Positions 7,012 through 14,541 of a stretch of 64,000 nt of DNA are shown piece after piece. A program made the position numbers and the translations under genes. The DNA comes from CAWDVB01 sp963824105. GTDB lineage: Bacteria; Actinomycetota; Actinomycetes; Propionibacteriales; Nocardioidaceae. The notes beneath the pieces are model-generated. The model was not told the origin of the DNA. It saw nothing but the letters and a program-made list of their open reading frames with translations, and made no database searches. The DNA lies in the NCBI GenBank assembly GCA_963824105.1, contig CAWGNN010000011.1, positions 186,001 through 250,000 of the forward strand, written 5' to 3'. Position 1 is the stretch's first letter; each line of letters opens with the position of its first letter.

Positions 7012-7901
7012 CTGCGCTGCGGCAGCGGCTCGAGGCGGCTGGCTACTCCGCGGCCTGGAAGCTGACCGGGCTCGCCCCCGAGGCGTTGGCGCTGCGTGTG
7101 TTCGAGGGCGTGGGCGGCTTTGCGGCACGGCGTGGGGGGCGTGGGGTCCAGCGGCTGCGCGAGAACCTCGCGCGGGTGGTGCCCGAGGCCGGCCCGGAGG
7201 AGCTGGATCGGCTCACCGACGAGGCGATGCGGTCCTACCTGCGCTACTGGGCGGAGGCATTCCGGCTGCCCTACTGGCCGATCGACGATCTGGTGGCGCG
7301 AATCGACCCGGTCAACGAGAGCGTGATGCGCGACCCCCTGGCCGAGGGCCGGGGCGTCTTGATCGCCCTGCCGCACGTGGCGAACTGGGACTGGGCGGGT
7401 GCGTGGGCGTGCGGGACGGGCGCACCCTTGATGACGGTCGCGGAGAGATTGCGGCCCGAGAGTCTCTACGACCGCTTCGTTGCCTACCGCGAGTCCCTTG
7501 GGATGACGATCCTCCCGGCGACCGGCGGAGACCCACCGATCCCACAACTGGAGGCGCATCTGCGAGAAGGTGGCCTTGTGTGCCTTGTCGCCGACCGTGA
7601 TCTGAGCAGCACCGGCCTGGTCGTGGACCTGTGCGGGCATCCCGCGTCGCTGCCCGCGGGACCGGCCGTGATCGCCCAGAGGACCGGGGCTGACCTGGTC
7701 GCGGCCACGCTGCGCTACGTGGGCTCCCGCCTGGAGATCCACCTTCACGGCCCTCTCGACACCGGCGAAGGGGCCACGGGAGTGAAGGCCGCCACCCAGG
7801 CCATGGCGGATGTGTTCAGCGAAGGTCTGCGCAAGAGCCCCACGGACTGGCACATGCTCCAACGGGTCTTCCTCGACGAGCCGCCGGAGGAGAGTCGATG
7901 A
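7008..7901 (+). CDS. patA: Phosphatidylinositol mannoside acyltransferase (LpxL/HtrB-type)
   Basis: 297 aa. The lysophospholipid-acyltransferase catalytic motif H-x4-D is present as HVANWD (H123, D128), followed by LRPESLYDRFVAYRESLGM and the conserved block GGLVCLVADRDLSSTG. In mycobacteria the gene at this place (PatA) acylates the mannose of PIM1/PIM2 on the inner leaflet. It is translationally coupled on both sides: GTG 7008 overlaps the pgsA stop, and its own stop overlaps the pimA ATG. Chemistry in this organism is inferred from family and neighbours. Confidence 0.9.
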   Translation: MTALRQRLEAAGYSAAWKLTGLAPEALALRVFEGVGGFAARRGGRGVQRLRENLARVVPEAGPEELDRLTDEAMRSYLRYWAEAFRLPYWPIDDLVARIDPVNESVMRDPLAEGRGVLIALPHVANWDWAGAWACGTGAPLMTVAERLRPESLYDRFVAYRESLGMTILPATGGDPPIPQLEAHLREGGLVCLVADRDLSSTGLVVDLCGHPASLPAGPAVIAQRTGADLVAATLRYVGSRLEIHLHGPLDTGEGATGVKAATQAMADVFSEGLRKSPTDWHMLQRVFLDEPPEESR

Positions 7902-9007
7902 AGGTCGGTCTGGTCTGTCCCTACGACGTGGATGTGCACGGCGGCGTCCAGCGGCACGTGCTGGAGCTCGCCGAGACCCTGCGCACCGGCGGTGACGACG
8001 TGTCCGTCCTGGCGCCGGGGGTCCCGGGAAATGCCGGTGAGGATCTGACCAAGATCGGTCCGGGTCTCCGAGTGCCGTTCAACGGGTCGATCGCCCGCGT
8101 CCGGATGGGGCCCTTGTCGGGGCGACTGGTCCGGACTTGGCTCGACGAGGGCGAGTTCGACGTCGTCCACATCCATGAGCCGTTCACTCCGAGCGTCTCG
8201 GTGCACGCTCTGTGGGGTGCCACGAGTCCCATCATCGCGACCTTCCATACCGCCCAGGACACCCCTCGGTTGCTCCGGATGTCGTCCAAGACGGTGCTAC
8301 GGAGCGGGATGGGCCGGGTGAAGGCCTCGATCGCGGTCTCGGAGGAGGCCAAACGGACCCTGGAGGCCTACAGCGACATCGAGGCACGCGTCATCCCGAA
8401 CGGCGTGCGCATCGGCGAGTTCGAGCGCGCGCTGGACGACCCCGTCGAGCCGCGCGACGGCACCATCCGGATCCTGTTCGTGGGTCGGGTAGACGAGCCC
8501 CGCAAGGGCCTGCAGGTGCTGCTCGACGCCCTCCCGCTGATCGCCTCACGACACCCGTACGCAGTGCTGGACGTGATCGGGACCGGCCGGCCGCCACGCC
8601 TGCCCCGGGGTCGTGGGGGGAGCCTCCAGGTTCGGTTCCACGGGCCGCAGCCCGACGACTTCAAGGAGCGGATGCTGCGCTCGGCTGACCTCTTCGTCGC
8701 CCCGAACACCTACGGGGAGAGCTTCGGGATCGTGCTGATCGAGGCGATGGCGGCCGGATCCGCGGTCGTGGCGAGCGACCTGCCCGCCTTCGAGGCCGTG
8801 CTCGATGGGGGGAAGTACGGGCTCACCTTCCCGGCAGGCAGCCACGCGGGTCTCGCAGCGGCGGTGAACCGCGCTCTGGACGATCCGTCCTCGACCGCGA
8901 TCCGGACCGAGGCTGCCAAGGAGAACGTGCGCCGCTTCGACTGGTCGATCGTCGCCGCCGAGATCCGCAGCATCTACGAAGGGTGCATGGCCGACTCCCT
9001 CACGTGA
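7898..9007 (+). CDS. pimA: Phosphatidylinositol alpha-mannosyltransferase (GT4)
   Basis: 369 aa GT-B glycosyltransferase of family 4. The N-terminal GGVQRHVLELAETLR glycine loop and HIHEPFTPS are typical of PimA, as is the E-x7-E motif ESFGIVLIE near residue 275 in the GDP-mannose site. PimA adds the first mannose to phosphatidylinositol on the cytosolic membrane face. ATG 7898 overlaps the preceding stop (ATGA), closing the set pgsA-acyltransferase-pimA, a complete PI to PIM1 unit. Confidence 0.93.
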   Translation: MKVGLVCPYDVDVHGGVQRHVLELAETLRTGGDDVSVLAPGVPGNAGEDLTKIGPGLRVPFNGSIARVRMGPLSGRLVRTWLDEGEFDVVHIHEPFTPSVSVHALWGATSPIIATFHTAQDTPRLLRMSSKTVLRSGMGRVKASIAVSEEAKRTLEAYSDIEARVIPNGVRIGEFERALDDPVEPRDGTIRILFVGRVDEPRKGLQVLLDALPLIASRHPYAVLDVIGTGRPPRLPRGRGGSLQVRFHGPQPDDFKERMLRSADLFVAPNTYGESFGIVLIEAMAAGSAVVASDLPAFEAVLDGGKYGLTFPAGSHAGLAAAVNRALDDPSSTAIRTEAAKENVRRFDWSIVAAEIRSIYEGCMADSLT

Positions 9008-9051
9008 GGGGGGACCCTCAGCCTCGGTCGTCCGCGGCCGATGAAGGGGAC

Positions 9052-9249
9052 ATGACCATCGTGCTCCTGAGCATGTGGCACGCGCTCGTCGCCGCCGTGC
9101 CCTCGGCTCTCTCCGACAGCGGCTTCCGCGCGTGGGGCACCGCTGTCGTCGCGGCCGCCCTGCTGGGCTACTCGTGGATGGCCCTGCTCGGCTCGGCCAG
9201 CGGTCGCCCCCGGCGCTTCCAAGGCCGGCACCGCCGCCCCGCGGCCTGA
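9052..9249 (+). CDS. Small putative membrane protein (65 aa)
   Basis: Not a recognised family. ATG 9052 stands right after GAAGGGGAC, and nearly every codon ends in G or C, as in neighbouring real genes. The product has one clear hydrophobic stretch (AVVAAALLGYSWMALLG, about residues 33-49) and a strongly basic tail rich in Arg and His, which would place the C-terminus in the cytoplasm. It lies 44 bases after pimA and may belong to the same transcript. The spacing of the ribosome binding site is short, so the start is uncertain. Confidence 0.5.
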   Translation: MTIVLLSMWHALVAAVPSALSDSGFRAWGTAVVAAALLGYSWMALLGSASGRPRRFQGRHRRPAA

Positions 9250-9325
9250 GCATCGGGCCGAGCCAGGCCTCCGGAAGGGGCGTTGCCGACCCCTCCTCGG
9301 GGCTGATCGTGCTCCCGTGGTGGCG

Positions 9326-9369
9326 TAGGCTGAAACCCCACTTCCGGCTCGGGCCCGTGGGTCCGAGCC
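9326..9369 (+). promoter_or_regulatory. pdxS promoter (-10 TAGGCT) and leader hairpin
   Basis: TAGGCT at 9326-9331 is the only good -10 candidate between the small protein gene and pdxS. The leader then contains a dyad GGCTCGG (9346-9352) with CCGAGCC (9363-9369), which can extend inward through CCC/GGG. The hairpin ends 28 bases before GTG 9398, where GAGGG gives the ribosome binding site. Function unknown. Confidence 0.45.
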
Positions 9370-9397
9370 TCCCCCAGACAGAGCACAGAGGGTAGTT

Positions 9398-10303
9398 GTG
9401 AGCGAGAAAAGCGTGGCGGTCCCCAGCACGGGCACCGACGGGGTGAAGCGCGGCATGGCGGAGATGCTCAAGGGCGGCGTGATCATGGACGTCGTCACCC
9501 CGGAGCAGGCCAAGATCGCCGAGGACGCCGGAGCCGTCGCCGTGATGGCGCTGGAGCGGGTCCCGGCCGACATCCGGGCGCAGGGCGGCGTTTCGCGGAT
9601 GAGCGACCCGGACATGATCGACCAGATCATCGAGACGGTGTCGATCCCGGTCATGGCCAAGGCCCGGATCGGCCACTTCGCCGAGGCGCAGGTCCTGCAG
9701 AGCCTTGGCGTCGACTACATCGACGAGTCCGAGGTGCTCACCCCCGCCGACTACGCCAACCACATCGACAAGTGGGCCTTCACCGTGCCGTTCGTCTGCG
9801 GTGCGACGAACCTCGGCGAGGCACTGCGCCGGATCACCGAGGGCGCGGCGATGATCCGCTCCAAGGGCGAGGCCGGGACCGGCGACGTGTCCAATGCGGT
9901 GACGCACATGCGACAGATCCGGTCCGAGATCCGCCGACTCCAGGGCATGGAGCATGACGAGCTGTACGTCGCGGCCAAGGAGCTGCAGGCGCCGTACCCG
10001 CTGGTGCGCGAGATCGCCGAGCTGGGCAAGCTCCCCGTCGTGCTCTTCACCGCCGGTGGCATCGCCACTCCGGCGGACGCCGCGATGATGATGCAGCTGG
10101 GCGCCGAGGGCGTCTTCGTCGGCTCGGGCATCTTCAAGTCGGGCAACCCCGCTCAGCGGGCCGAGGCGATCGTCAAGGCCACGACCTTCTTCGATGACCC
10201 CGACGTCGTCGCGAAGGTGTCGCGGGGCCTGGGCGAGGCGATGGTGGGCATCAACGTCGAGGAGATCCCCCAGCCGCACCGGCTGGCCGAGCGCGGCTGG
10301 TGA
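9398..10303 (+). CDS. pdxS: Pyridoxal 5'-phosphate synthase subunit PdxS
   Basis: 301 aa, the normal length. It makes PLP from ribose 5-phosphate, glyceraldehyde 3-phosphate and ammonia delivered by PdxT, as a dodecameric (beta-alpha)8 barrel. The lysine in PVMAKARIGHFAEAQ forms the sugar imine, and GEAGTGDVSNAVTHMR forms the phosphate-binding loop. GTG 9398 follows GAGGGTAG. pdxT follows 52 bases downstream with its own apparent promoter. Confidence 0.97.
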   Translation: MSEKSVAVPSTGTDGVKRGMAEMLKGGVIMDVVTPEQAKIAEDAGAVAVMALERVPADIRAQGGVSRMSDPDMIDQIIETVSIPVMAKARIGHFAEAQVLQSLGVDYIDESEVLTPADYANHIDKWAFTVPFVCGATNLGEALRRITEGAAMIRSKGEAGTGDVSNAVTHMRQIRSEIRRLQGMEHDELYVAAKELQAPYPLVREIAELGKLPVVLFTAGGIATPADAAMMMQLGAEGVFVGSGIFKSGNPAQRAEAIVKATTFFDDPDVVAKVSRGLGEAMVGINVEEIPQPHRLAERGW

Positions 10304-10343
10304 TCATCCCCCGACCGGCTATGGGGGATCGCCGGTTCGTCCT

Positions 10344-10349
10344 TAGGCT
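10344..10349 (+). promoter_or_regulatory. -10 box TAGGCT, leaderless start of pdxT
   Basis: TAGGCT is followed by 6 bases and then ATG 10356, with no ribosome binding site between. This is the arrangement expected when transcription starts at the A of the start codon. It lets pdxT be transcribed apart from pdxS. Confidence 0.55.
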
Positions 10350-10355
10350 GTGCTC

Positions 10356-10994
10356 ATGTCGTCCCAGTCGTCGCCCGTAGCGGCCCCCGTGGTGCCCCCG
10401 AGGATCGGGGTCCTCGCGCTGCAGGGCGATGTCCGTGAGCACCTTCGGATGCTTGAGGTGGCGGGGGCCCTGGCGATGCCGGTGCGGCTGCCCGAGGAGC
10501 TGGACATCGTGGACGGCTTGATCATCCCCGGCGGCGAGTCCACCACGATGATCAAGCTGGCCCGGATCTTCGACCTGTTCGAGCCCCTGCAGCTCGCGAT
10601 CAAGGGGGGCCTGCCGACCTTCGGCACGTGCGCCGGGATGATCATGCTGGCTGACCGGATCGAAGATGGGACCGACGATCAGGAGACGCTCGGCGGGCTG
10701 GATGTGGTGGTCCGCCGCAATGCGTTCGGACGCCAGGTCGACTCCTTCGAGGCCGAGGTCTCTCTCGATCTGGGCGACGGACCGAGTTCCTTCCCGGCCG
10801 TGTTCATCCGGGCGCCCTGGGTGGAGCAGGTCGGACCGTCCGTCGAGGTGATCGCGCGGGTCAGCAGTGGCCCGGACGAGGGTAGGATCGTCGCCGTTCG
10901 CCAGGGGTCCTTGCTGGCCACCGCTTTCCATCCCGAGATGACCGGGGACGATCGCGTCCACCGTCACTTCGTGCAGATGGTCCTGGCTGGCTGA
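10356..10994 (+). CDS. pdxT: Pyridoxal 5'-phosphate synthase glutaminase subunit PdxT
   Basis: 212 aa. Class I glutaminase triad: the cysteine in FGTCAGMIM, and His and Glu in AFHPEMTGD near the C-terminus. The GGESTTM motif is typical of PdxT. It releases ammonia from glutamine and passes it to PdxS. The ATG at 10356 is preferred over the GTG two codons earlier, because a -10 box ends 6 bases before the ATG. yebC follows 37 bases after the stop, as in other actinobacteria. Confidence 0.95.
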   Translation: MSSQSSPVAAPVVPPRIGVLALQGDVREHLRMLEVAGALAMPVRLPEELDIVDGLIIPGGESTTMIKLARIFDLFEPLQLAIKGGLPTFGTCAGMIMLADRIEDGTDDQETLGGLDVVVRRNAFGRQVDSFEAEVSLDLGDGPSSFPAVFIRAPWVEQVGPSVEVIARVSSGPDEGRIVAVRQGSLLATAFHPEMTGDDRVHRHFVQMVLAG

Positions 10995-11031
10995 CGCGTA
11001 CCGACATCGACGAGACGAGGGGCTTCACCGC

Positions 11032-11805
11032 ATGTCCGGGCATTCCAAGTGGGCGACGACCAAGCACAAGAAGGCTGTCATCGACGCCCGCCGTGGCAAG
11101 TTGTTCGCCAAGCTGATCAAGAACGTCGAGGTCGCCGCCAAGATGGGCGGGGGAGACCCGACCGGGAACCCGACGCTCTACGACGCGATCCAGAAGGCCA
11201 AGAAGTCCTCGGTCCCCAACGACAACATCGACCGGGCCGTCAAGCGCGGGTCCGGCGCCGAAGCCGGCGGTGCTGACTACCAGACGATCATGTACGAGGG
11301 CTACGGTCCGAACGGCGTCGCCCTGCTGATCGAGTGCCTCACCGACAACAGGAACCGCGCGGCCATGGAGGTCCGCACGGCGATCAGCCGCAACGGAGGC
11401 ACGCTCGCCGACCCGGGGTCGGTCGCCTATCTGTTCTCGCGCAAGGGCGTCGTGCTCGTGCCGACCGAGCAGGAGAGCCGGAACGTGACCGAGGACGACA
11501 TCCTCGAGGCAACGCTCGACGCGGGTGCCGAGGACGTCAACGACCTCGGGGACGCCTTCGAGGTGATCAGCGAGGCTACCGACCTGGTCGCCGTCCGCAG
11601 CGCCCTCCAAGGGGCCGGCGTCGACTACGACTCGGCCGAGGCCCAGTTCGTCCCGTCGATGGAGATCGGCCTCGATGCCGACGGCGCGCGGAAGGTACTC
11701 CGCCTGGTGGAGGCCCTGGAGGACCTCGACGACGTGCAGAACGTCTTCGGCAACTTCGACATCCCCGACGAGGTCATGGAGTCGATCGAGTCGATCGAGG
11801 AGTGA
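11032..11805 (+). CDS. yebC: YebC/PmpR-TACO1 family protein
   Basis: 257 aa. Begins with the family signature MSGHSKWATTKHKKAVIDARRG, whose next block FAKLIKNVEVAAKMGGGDP and central NGVALLIECLTDNRNR are fully conserved. Often annotated as a transcriptional regulator; recent work on bacterial and mitochondrial relatives points to a ribosome-linked translation factor. A GAGGGGC ribosome binding site precedes ATG 11032. It stands just before ruvC, as in most bacteria. Confidence 0.95.
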   Translation: MSGHSKWATTKHKKAVIDARRGKLFAKLIKNVEVAAKMGGGDPTGNPTLYDAIQKAKKSSVPNDNIDRAVKRGSGAEAGGADYQTIMYEGYGPNGVALLIECLTDNRNRAAMEVRTAISRNGGTLADPGSVAYLFSRKGVVLVPTEQESRNVTEDDILEATLDAGAEDVNDLGDAFEVISEATDLVAVRSALQGAGVDYDSAEAQFVPSMEIGLDADGARKVLRLVEALEDLDDVQNVFGNFDIPDEVMESIESIEE

Positions 11806-11842
11806 TCGGCGTGCCGCGGGCCGATTAGGGGGACACCGCGGT

Positions 11843-11848
11843 TAGAGT
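11843..11848 (+). promoter_or_regulatory. -10 box TAGAGT of the ruvCAB operon
   Basis: TAGAGT lies 6 bases before the LexA box, so the expected transcription start falls inside the operator. The space before it, after the yebC stop (11805), leaves room for a -35 region but none is clear. Confidence 0.5.
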
Positions 11849-11852
11849 CCCA

Positions 11853-11870
11853 TCCGAACACTTGTTCGGA
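11853..11870 (+). promoter_or_regulatory. LexA (SOS) box upstream of ruvC
   Basis: TCCGAACACTTGTTCGGA is a perfect dyad with 8-bp arms and a CT centre. Its core CGAAC-N4-GTTCG (11855-11868) is the exact actinobacterial/Gram-positive LexA consensus. It covers the predicted transcription start and ends 15 bases before the ruvC start, so LexA bound here should block the ruvCAB operon until DNA damage. Confidence 0.88.
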
Positions 11871-11885
11871 CGAGAGGGGCTTGTT

Positions 11886-12422
11886 GTGGGCAGCGCGCGC
11901 ACCGCCGCGACCGTCCGGGTGCTCGGCATCGACCCAGGGCTCACCCGATGCGGACTGGGTGTCGTCGACGGGCAGCGTCCCTTGCGCATGGTGGCTGTGG
12001 GGGTCGTCCGGACCGACGCCGGAGCAGACCTCGCCGACCGGCTGCTGGCGATCGACCAGGAGATCGAGCGTTGGATCACCACCTACGAGCCGGACGTCCT
12101 GGCGGTCGAGCGCGTGTTCGCTCAGCACAACGTGCGGACCGTCATGGGCACGGCCCAGGCCAGTGGGGTCGCTGTCTTGGCCGCGGCCCGGCATGGCCTG
12201 CCGGTCGCCCTGCACACTCCCAGTGAGGTGAAGGCAGCGGTAACCGGGAGCGGTCGGGCGGACAAGGCCCAGGTGGGGGCGATGGTCCGGCGCCTGCTCT
12301 CCCTCTCCGCAGTGCCGCGCCCGGCTGATGCGGCCGACGCTCTCGCTCTGGCGGTCTGCCATCAGCTGCGCGGGTCGGCCCTCAACCGGATCCAACAGGC
12401 CGTCGCCAGGAGCACCTCGTGA
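11886..12422 (+). CDS. ruvC: Holliday junction endonuclease RuvC
   Basis: 178 aa. The RNase-H-like acidic residues are visible: D in VLGIDPGLTRCG, E in LAVERVFAQHN, and the final aspartates in PADAADALALAVCH. It cuts Holliday junctions symmetrically as a dimer working with RuvAB. GTG 11886 was chosen because GAGAGGGG lies 6-7 bases upstream; an in-frame TTG at 11862 falls inside the LexA box and is rejected. The stop overlaps the ruvA start (GTGA). Confidence 0.95.
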   Translation: MGSARTAATVRVLGIDPGLTRCGLGVVDGQRPLRMVAVGVVRTDAGADLADRLLAIDQEIERWITTYEPDVLAVERVFAQHNVRTVMGTAQASGVAVLAAARHGLPVALHTPSEVKAAVTGSGRADKAQVGAMVRRLLSLSAVPRPADAADALALAVCHQLRGSALNRIQQAVARSTS

Positions 12423-13009
12423 TCGCCTTCGTCCGGGGGAGTGTCGCCGCCCTGACGCCGTCCTCAGCGGTCGTGGAGGTGGGGGGAGTGGGCATCGAGC
12501 TCAACTGCACGCCGGGCACGCTGGCCGAGCTCAGGGTGGGCCAGGAGGCAACCCTCCCGACGAGCATGGTGGTCCGTGAGGACTCCTTGACGTTGTTCGG
12601 GTTCCTCTCCGAGGACGAGCGGACGACGTTCGAGCTGCTTCAGACCGCGAGCGGTGTCGGCCCCAAGGTGGCCCAGGCCATCCTCGCCGTGCACGCGCCC
12701 GACGGTTTGCGGCGTGCGCTGGCCGCGGAGGACGTCAAGGCGCTCACCCAGGTGCCCGGGATCGGGCAGAAGGGTGCCCAGCGGATCATTCTGGAGCTGA
12801 AGGACCGGATCGGCCCGGTGGTCACCGAGCCGGGGCTCTCGAGCACCGAGGTCGCCTGGCGCGACCAGGTGCGTCAGGGACTCCTCGGCCTGGGCTGGTC
12901 GGCGCGTGAGGCAGAGCAGGCAGTGGTCGCTGTCGCCCCTGAGGCCGGCGCCCATCCCGACGTGGCAGTCCTGCTCCGTTCGGCGCTGCGGACGCTGAGT
13001 AGGGCGTGA
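12419..13009 (+). CDS. ruvA: Holliday junction DNA helicase subunit RuvA
   Basis: 196 aa. An N-terminal OB-fold domain (IAFVRGSVAALTPSSAVVEVGGVGIEL) is followed by two helix-hairpin-helix motifs, ASGVGPKVAQAIL and VPGIGQKGAQRIILELKD, that hold the four-way junction. The C-terminal domain (after about residue 148), which touches RuvB, is complete. GTG 12419 overlaps the ruvC stop, and the SOS promoter upstream of ruvC drives it. Confidence 0.95.
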   Translation: MIAFVRGSVAALTPSSAVVEVGGVGIELNCTPGTLAELRVGQEATLPTSMVVREDSLTLFGFLSEDERTTFELLQTASGVGPKVAQAILAVHAPDGLRRALAAEDVKALTQVPGIGQKGAQRIILELKDRIGPVVTEPGLSSTEVAWRDQVRQGLLGLGWSAREAEQAVVAVAPEAGAHPDVAVLLRSALRTLSRA

Positions 13010-13011
13010 CC

Positions 13012-14121
13012 ATGGCGGAGCGACCAACTGACGAGAGCCTCGCCGCAGCCGAGGAGGCCTACGCCTCGGCGCAGGGGGTGCTCGCCGCCGAGGCAAGTGG
13101 CGACGAGCGCGCCGTCGAAGCAGCGCTGCGACCCCGGACCTTGGCAGAGCTGGTCGGCCAGTCCCGGGTGCGCGAGCAGCTCGGCCTGGTCCTCGAGGCG
13201 GCCCGGATCCACGACCGGACCCCCGATCATGTGCTGTTGTCCGGTCCGCCGGGCCTGGGCAAGACCACGCTCGCGATGATCATTGCTGCGGAGATGGGCA
13301 ACCCCCTGCGCGTGACCAGCGGCCCTGCCATCACCCATGCCGGGGACCTCGCGGCGATCTTGTCGGGGCTCAACGAGCAAGACGTGCTCTTCGTCGACGA
13401 GATCCATCGGATGTCGCGCCCCGCCGAGGAGATGCTCTACATGGCGATGGAGGACTTCCGGGTCGACGTCATCATCGGCAAGGGCCCCGGAGCGACCGCC
13501 ATCCCCCTGGAGATCCCACCGTTCACGCTGGTGGGAGCGACCACCAGGGCGGGGTTGCTCCCGGGGCCCCTGCGTGACCGGTTCGGCTTCACCGCCCACC
13601 TGGAGTTCTACGAGCCGGATGATCTCGACCGGATCGTCGCCCGCTCGGCCGGGTTGATCGGGATCGAGGTCACCGACGACGGTCGGCGGGAGATCGCCTC
13701 ACGGTCCCGAGGTACGCCGCGTATCGCGAACCGTTTGCTCCGTCGGGTTCGTGACTTCGCCCAGGTGCGGGCCGACGGTGTGGTCACCCTCGACGTGGCC
13801 CATCAGGCGCTGGACCTCTACGAGGTGGACCAGGCCGGTCTGGACCGCCTCGACCGGGCGGTCCTGGACGTGCTCTGCCGGAGGTTCGGAGGTGGCCCGG
13901 TCGGGATCAGCACCCTGGCCGTCGCGGTGGGTGAGGAGCGCGAGACCGTGGAGGAAGTCGCCGAGCCCTTCCTCGTGCGCATGGGCCTGCTGGCTCGCAC
14001 GCCTCGGGGGCGTATCGCCACGTCCGCGGCGTGGACACACGTGGGTCTGACCGCGCCCCCGTCAGCCCCGGTTTCGGGGCCGACCTCCTCCCAGCCGGAC
14101 CTGTTCGCCGACGGTGGCTAA
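13012..14121 (+). CDS. ruvB: Holliday junction branch-migration ATPase RuvB
   Basis: 369 aa AAA+ motor. Walker A is GPPGLGKTT, Walker B is LFVDEIHR, sensor 1 is GATTRAG, and the arginine finger region LRDRFGF follows; the C-terminal winged helix begins near VLCRRFGGGPVGISTLA. The short N-terminal extension (about 40 residues) and an acidic or proline-rich tail are unremarkable. ATG 13012 is preferred because AGG of the ribosome binding site is 8 bases upstream; GTG 13006, overlapping the ruvA stop, is the alternative. Confidence 0.95.
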   Translation: MAERPTDESLAAAEEAYASAQGVLAAEASGDERAVEAALRPRTLAELVGQSRVREQLGLVLEAARIHDRTPDHVLLSGPPGLGKTTLAMIIAAEMGNPLRVTSGPAITHAGDLAAILSGLNEQDVLFVDEIHRMSRPAEEMLYMAMEDFRVDVIIGKGPGATAIPLEIPPFTLVGATTRAGLLPGPLRDRFGFTAHLEFYEPDDLDRIVARSAGLIGIEVTDDGRREIASRSRGTPRIANRLLRRVRDFAQVRADGVVTLDVAHQALDLYEVDQAGLDRLDRAVLDVLCRRFGGGPVGISTLAVAVGEERETVEEVAEPFLVRMGLLARTPRGRIATSAAWTHVGLTAPPSAPVSGPTSSQPDLFADGG

Positions 14122-14206
14122 CGGCGCCTCGTGCGCAGTGGCTACACTCGACCCTCGGCACGGCGCTGCGCGACGTCGTGCCGACTTCGCGCTAGGAGAC
14201 CTCTCG

Positions 14207-14485
14207 GTGAGCCAGTACTACCCCTTCTTCACCTTCGTCCTTATTGCCGGCTTCTTCTGGATGCTGCTCATCCGCCCCGCCCGGAGGCGGCAGGCGCAGC
14301 TGAAGGAGACGCAATCCTCGTTGGAGTACGGCACCGAGGTGATGCTCGGGGCTGGTATCTATGGCCGGGTGGTCGGATTCGACGAGAACACCGTCAACCT
14401 GGAAGTGTCGCCCGGGACGAACATGAAGGTGGCTCGCGCGGCGATCGTGCGGGTCATCGAGCCCCCCGCGAACGACGACGTCTGA
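14207..14485 (+). CDS. yajC: Preprotein translocase subunit YajC
   Basis: 92 aa. One N-terminal membrane helix (FFTFVLIAGFFWMLLIRP, about residues 5-22), then RRRQAQLKE and the YajC domain (YGTEVMLGAGIYGRVVGFDENTVNLEV). It is an accessory of the SecDF complex. GTG 14207 has AGGAGAC seven bases upstream; the open frame upstream is not conserved and is excluded. The 85 bases before it contain a TACACT -10 candidate, so a new transcript probably starts after ruvB. secD follows 56 bases later. Confidence 0.92.
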   Translation: MSQYYPFFTFVLIAGFFWMLLIRPARRRQAQLKETQSSLEYGTEVMLGAGIYGRVVGFDENTVNLEVSPGTNMKVARAAIVRVIEPPANDDV

Positions 14486-14541
14486 TGAGGCCGGAGCTGC
14501 ATTCGGAGCCAGCATCGGCGATGGAGAGCGAGTAGAAGCAC

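Noticed and set aside
11862..11885. Upstream TTG start for ruvC
   Set aside because: It lies in the LexA box, at or before the transcription start; GTG 11886 has a proper ribosome binding site.
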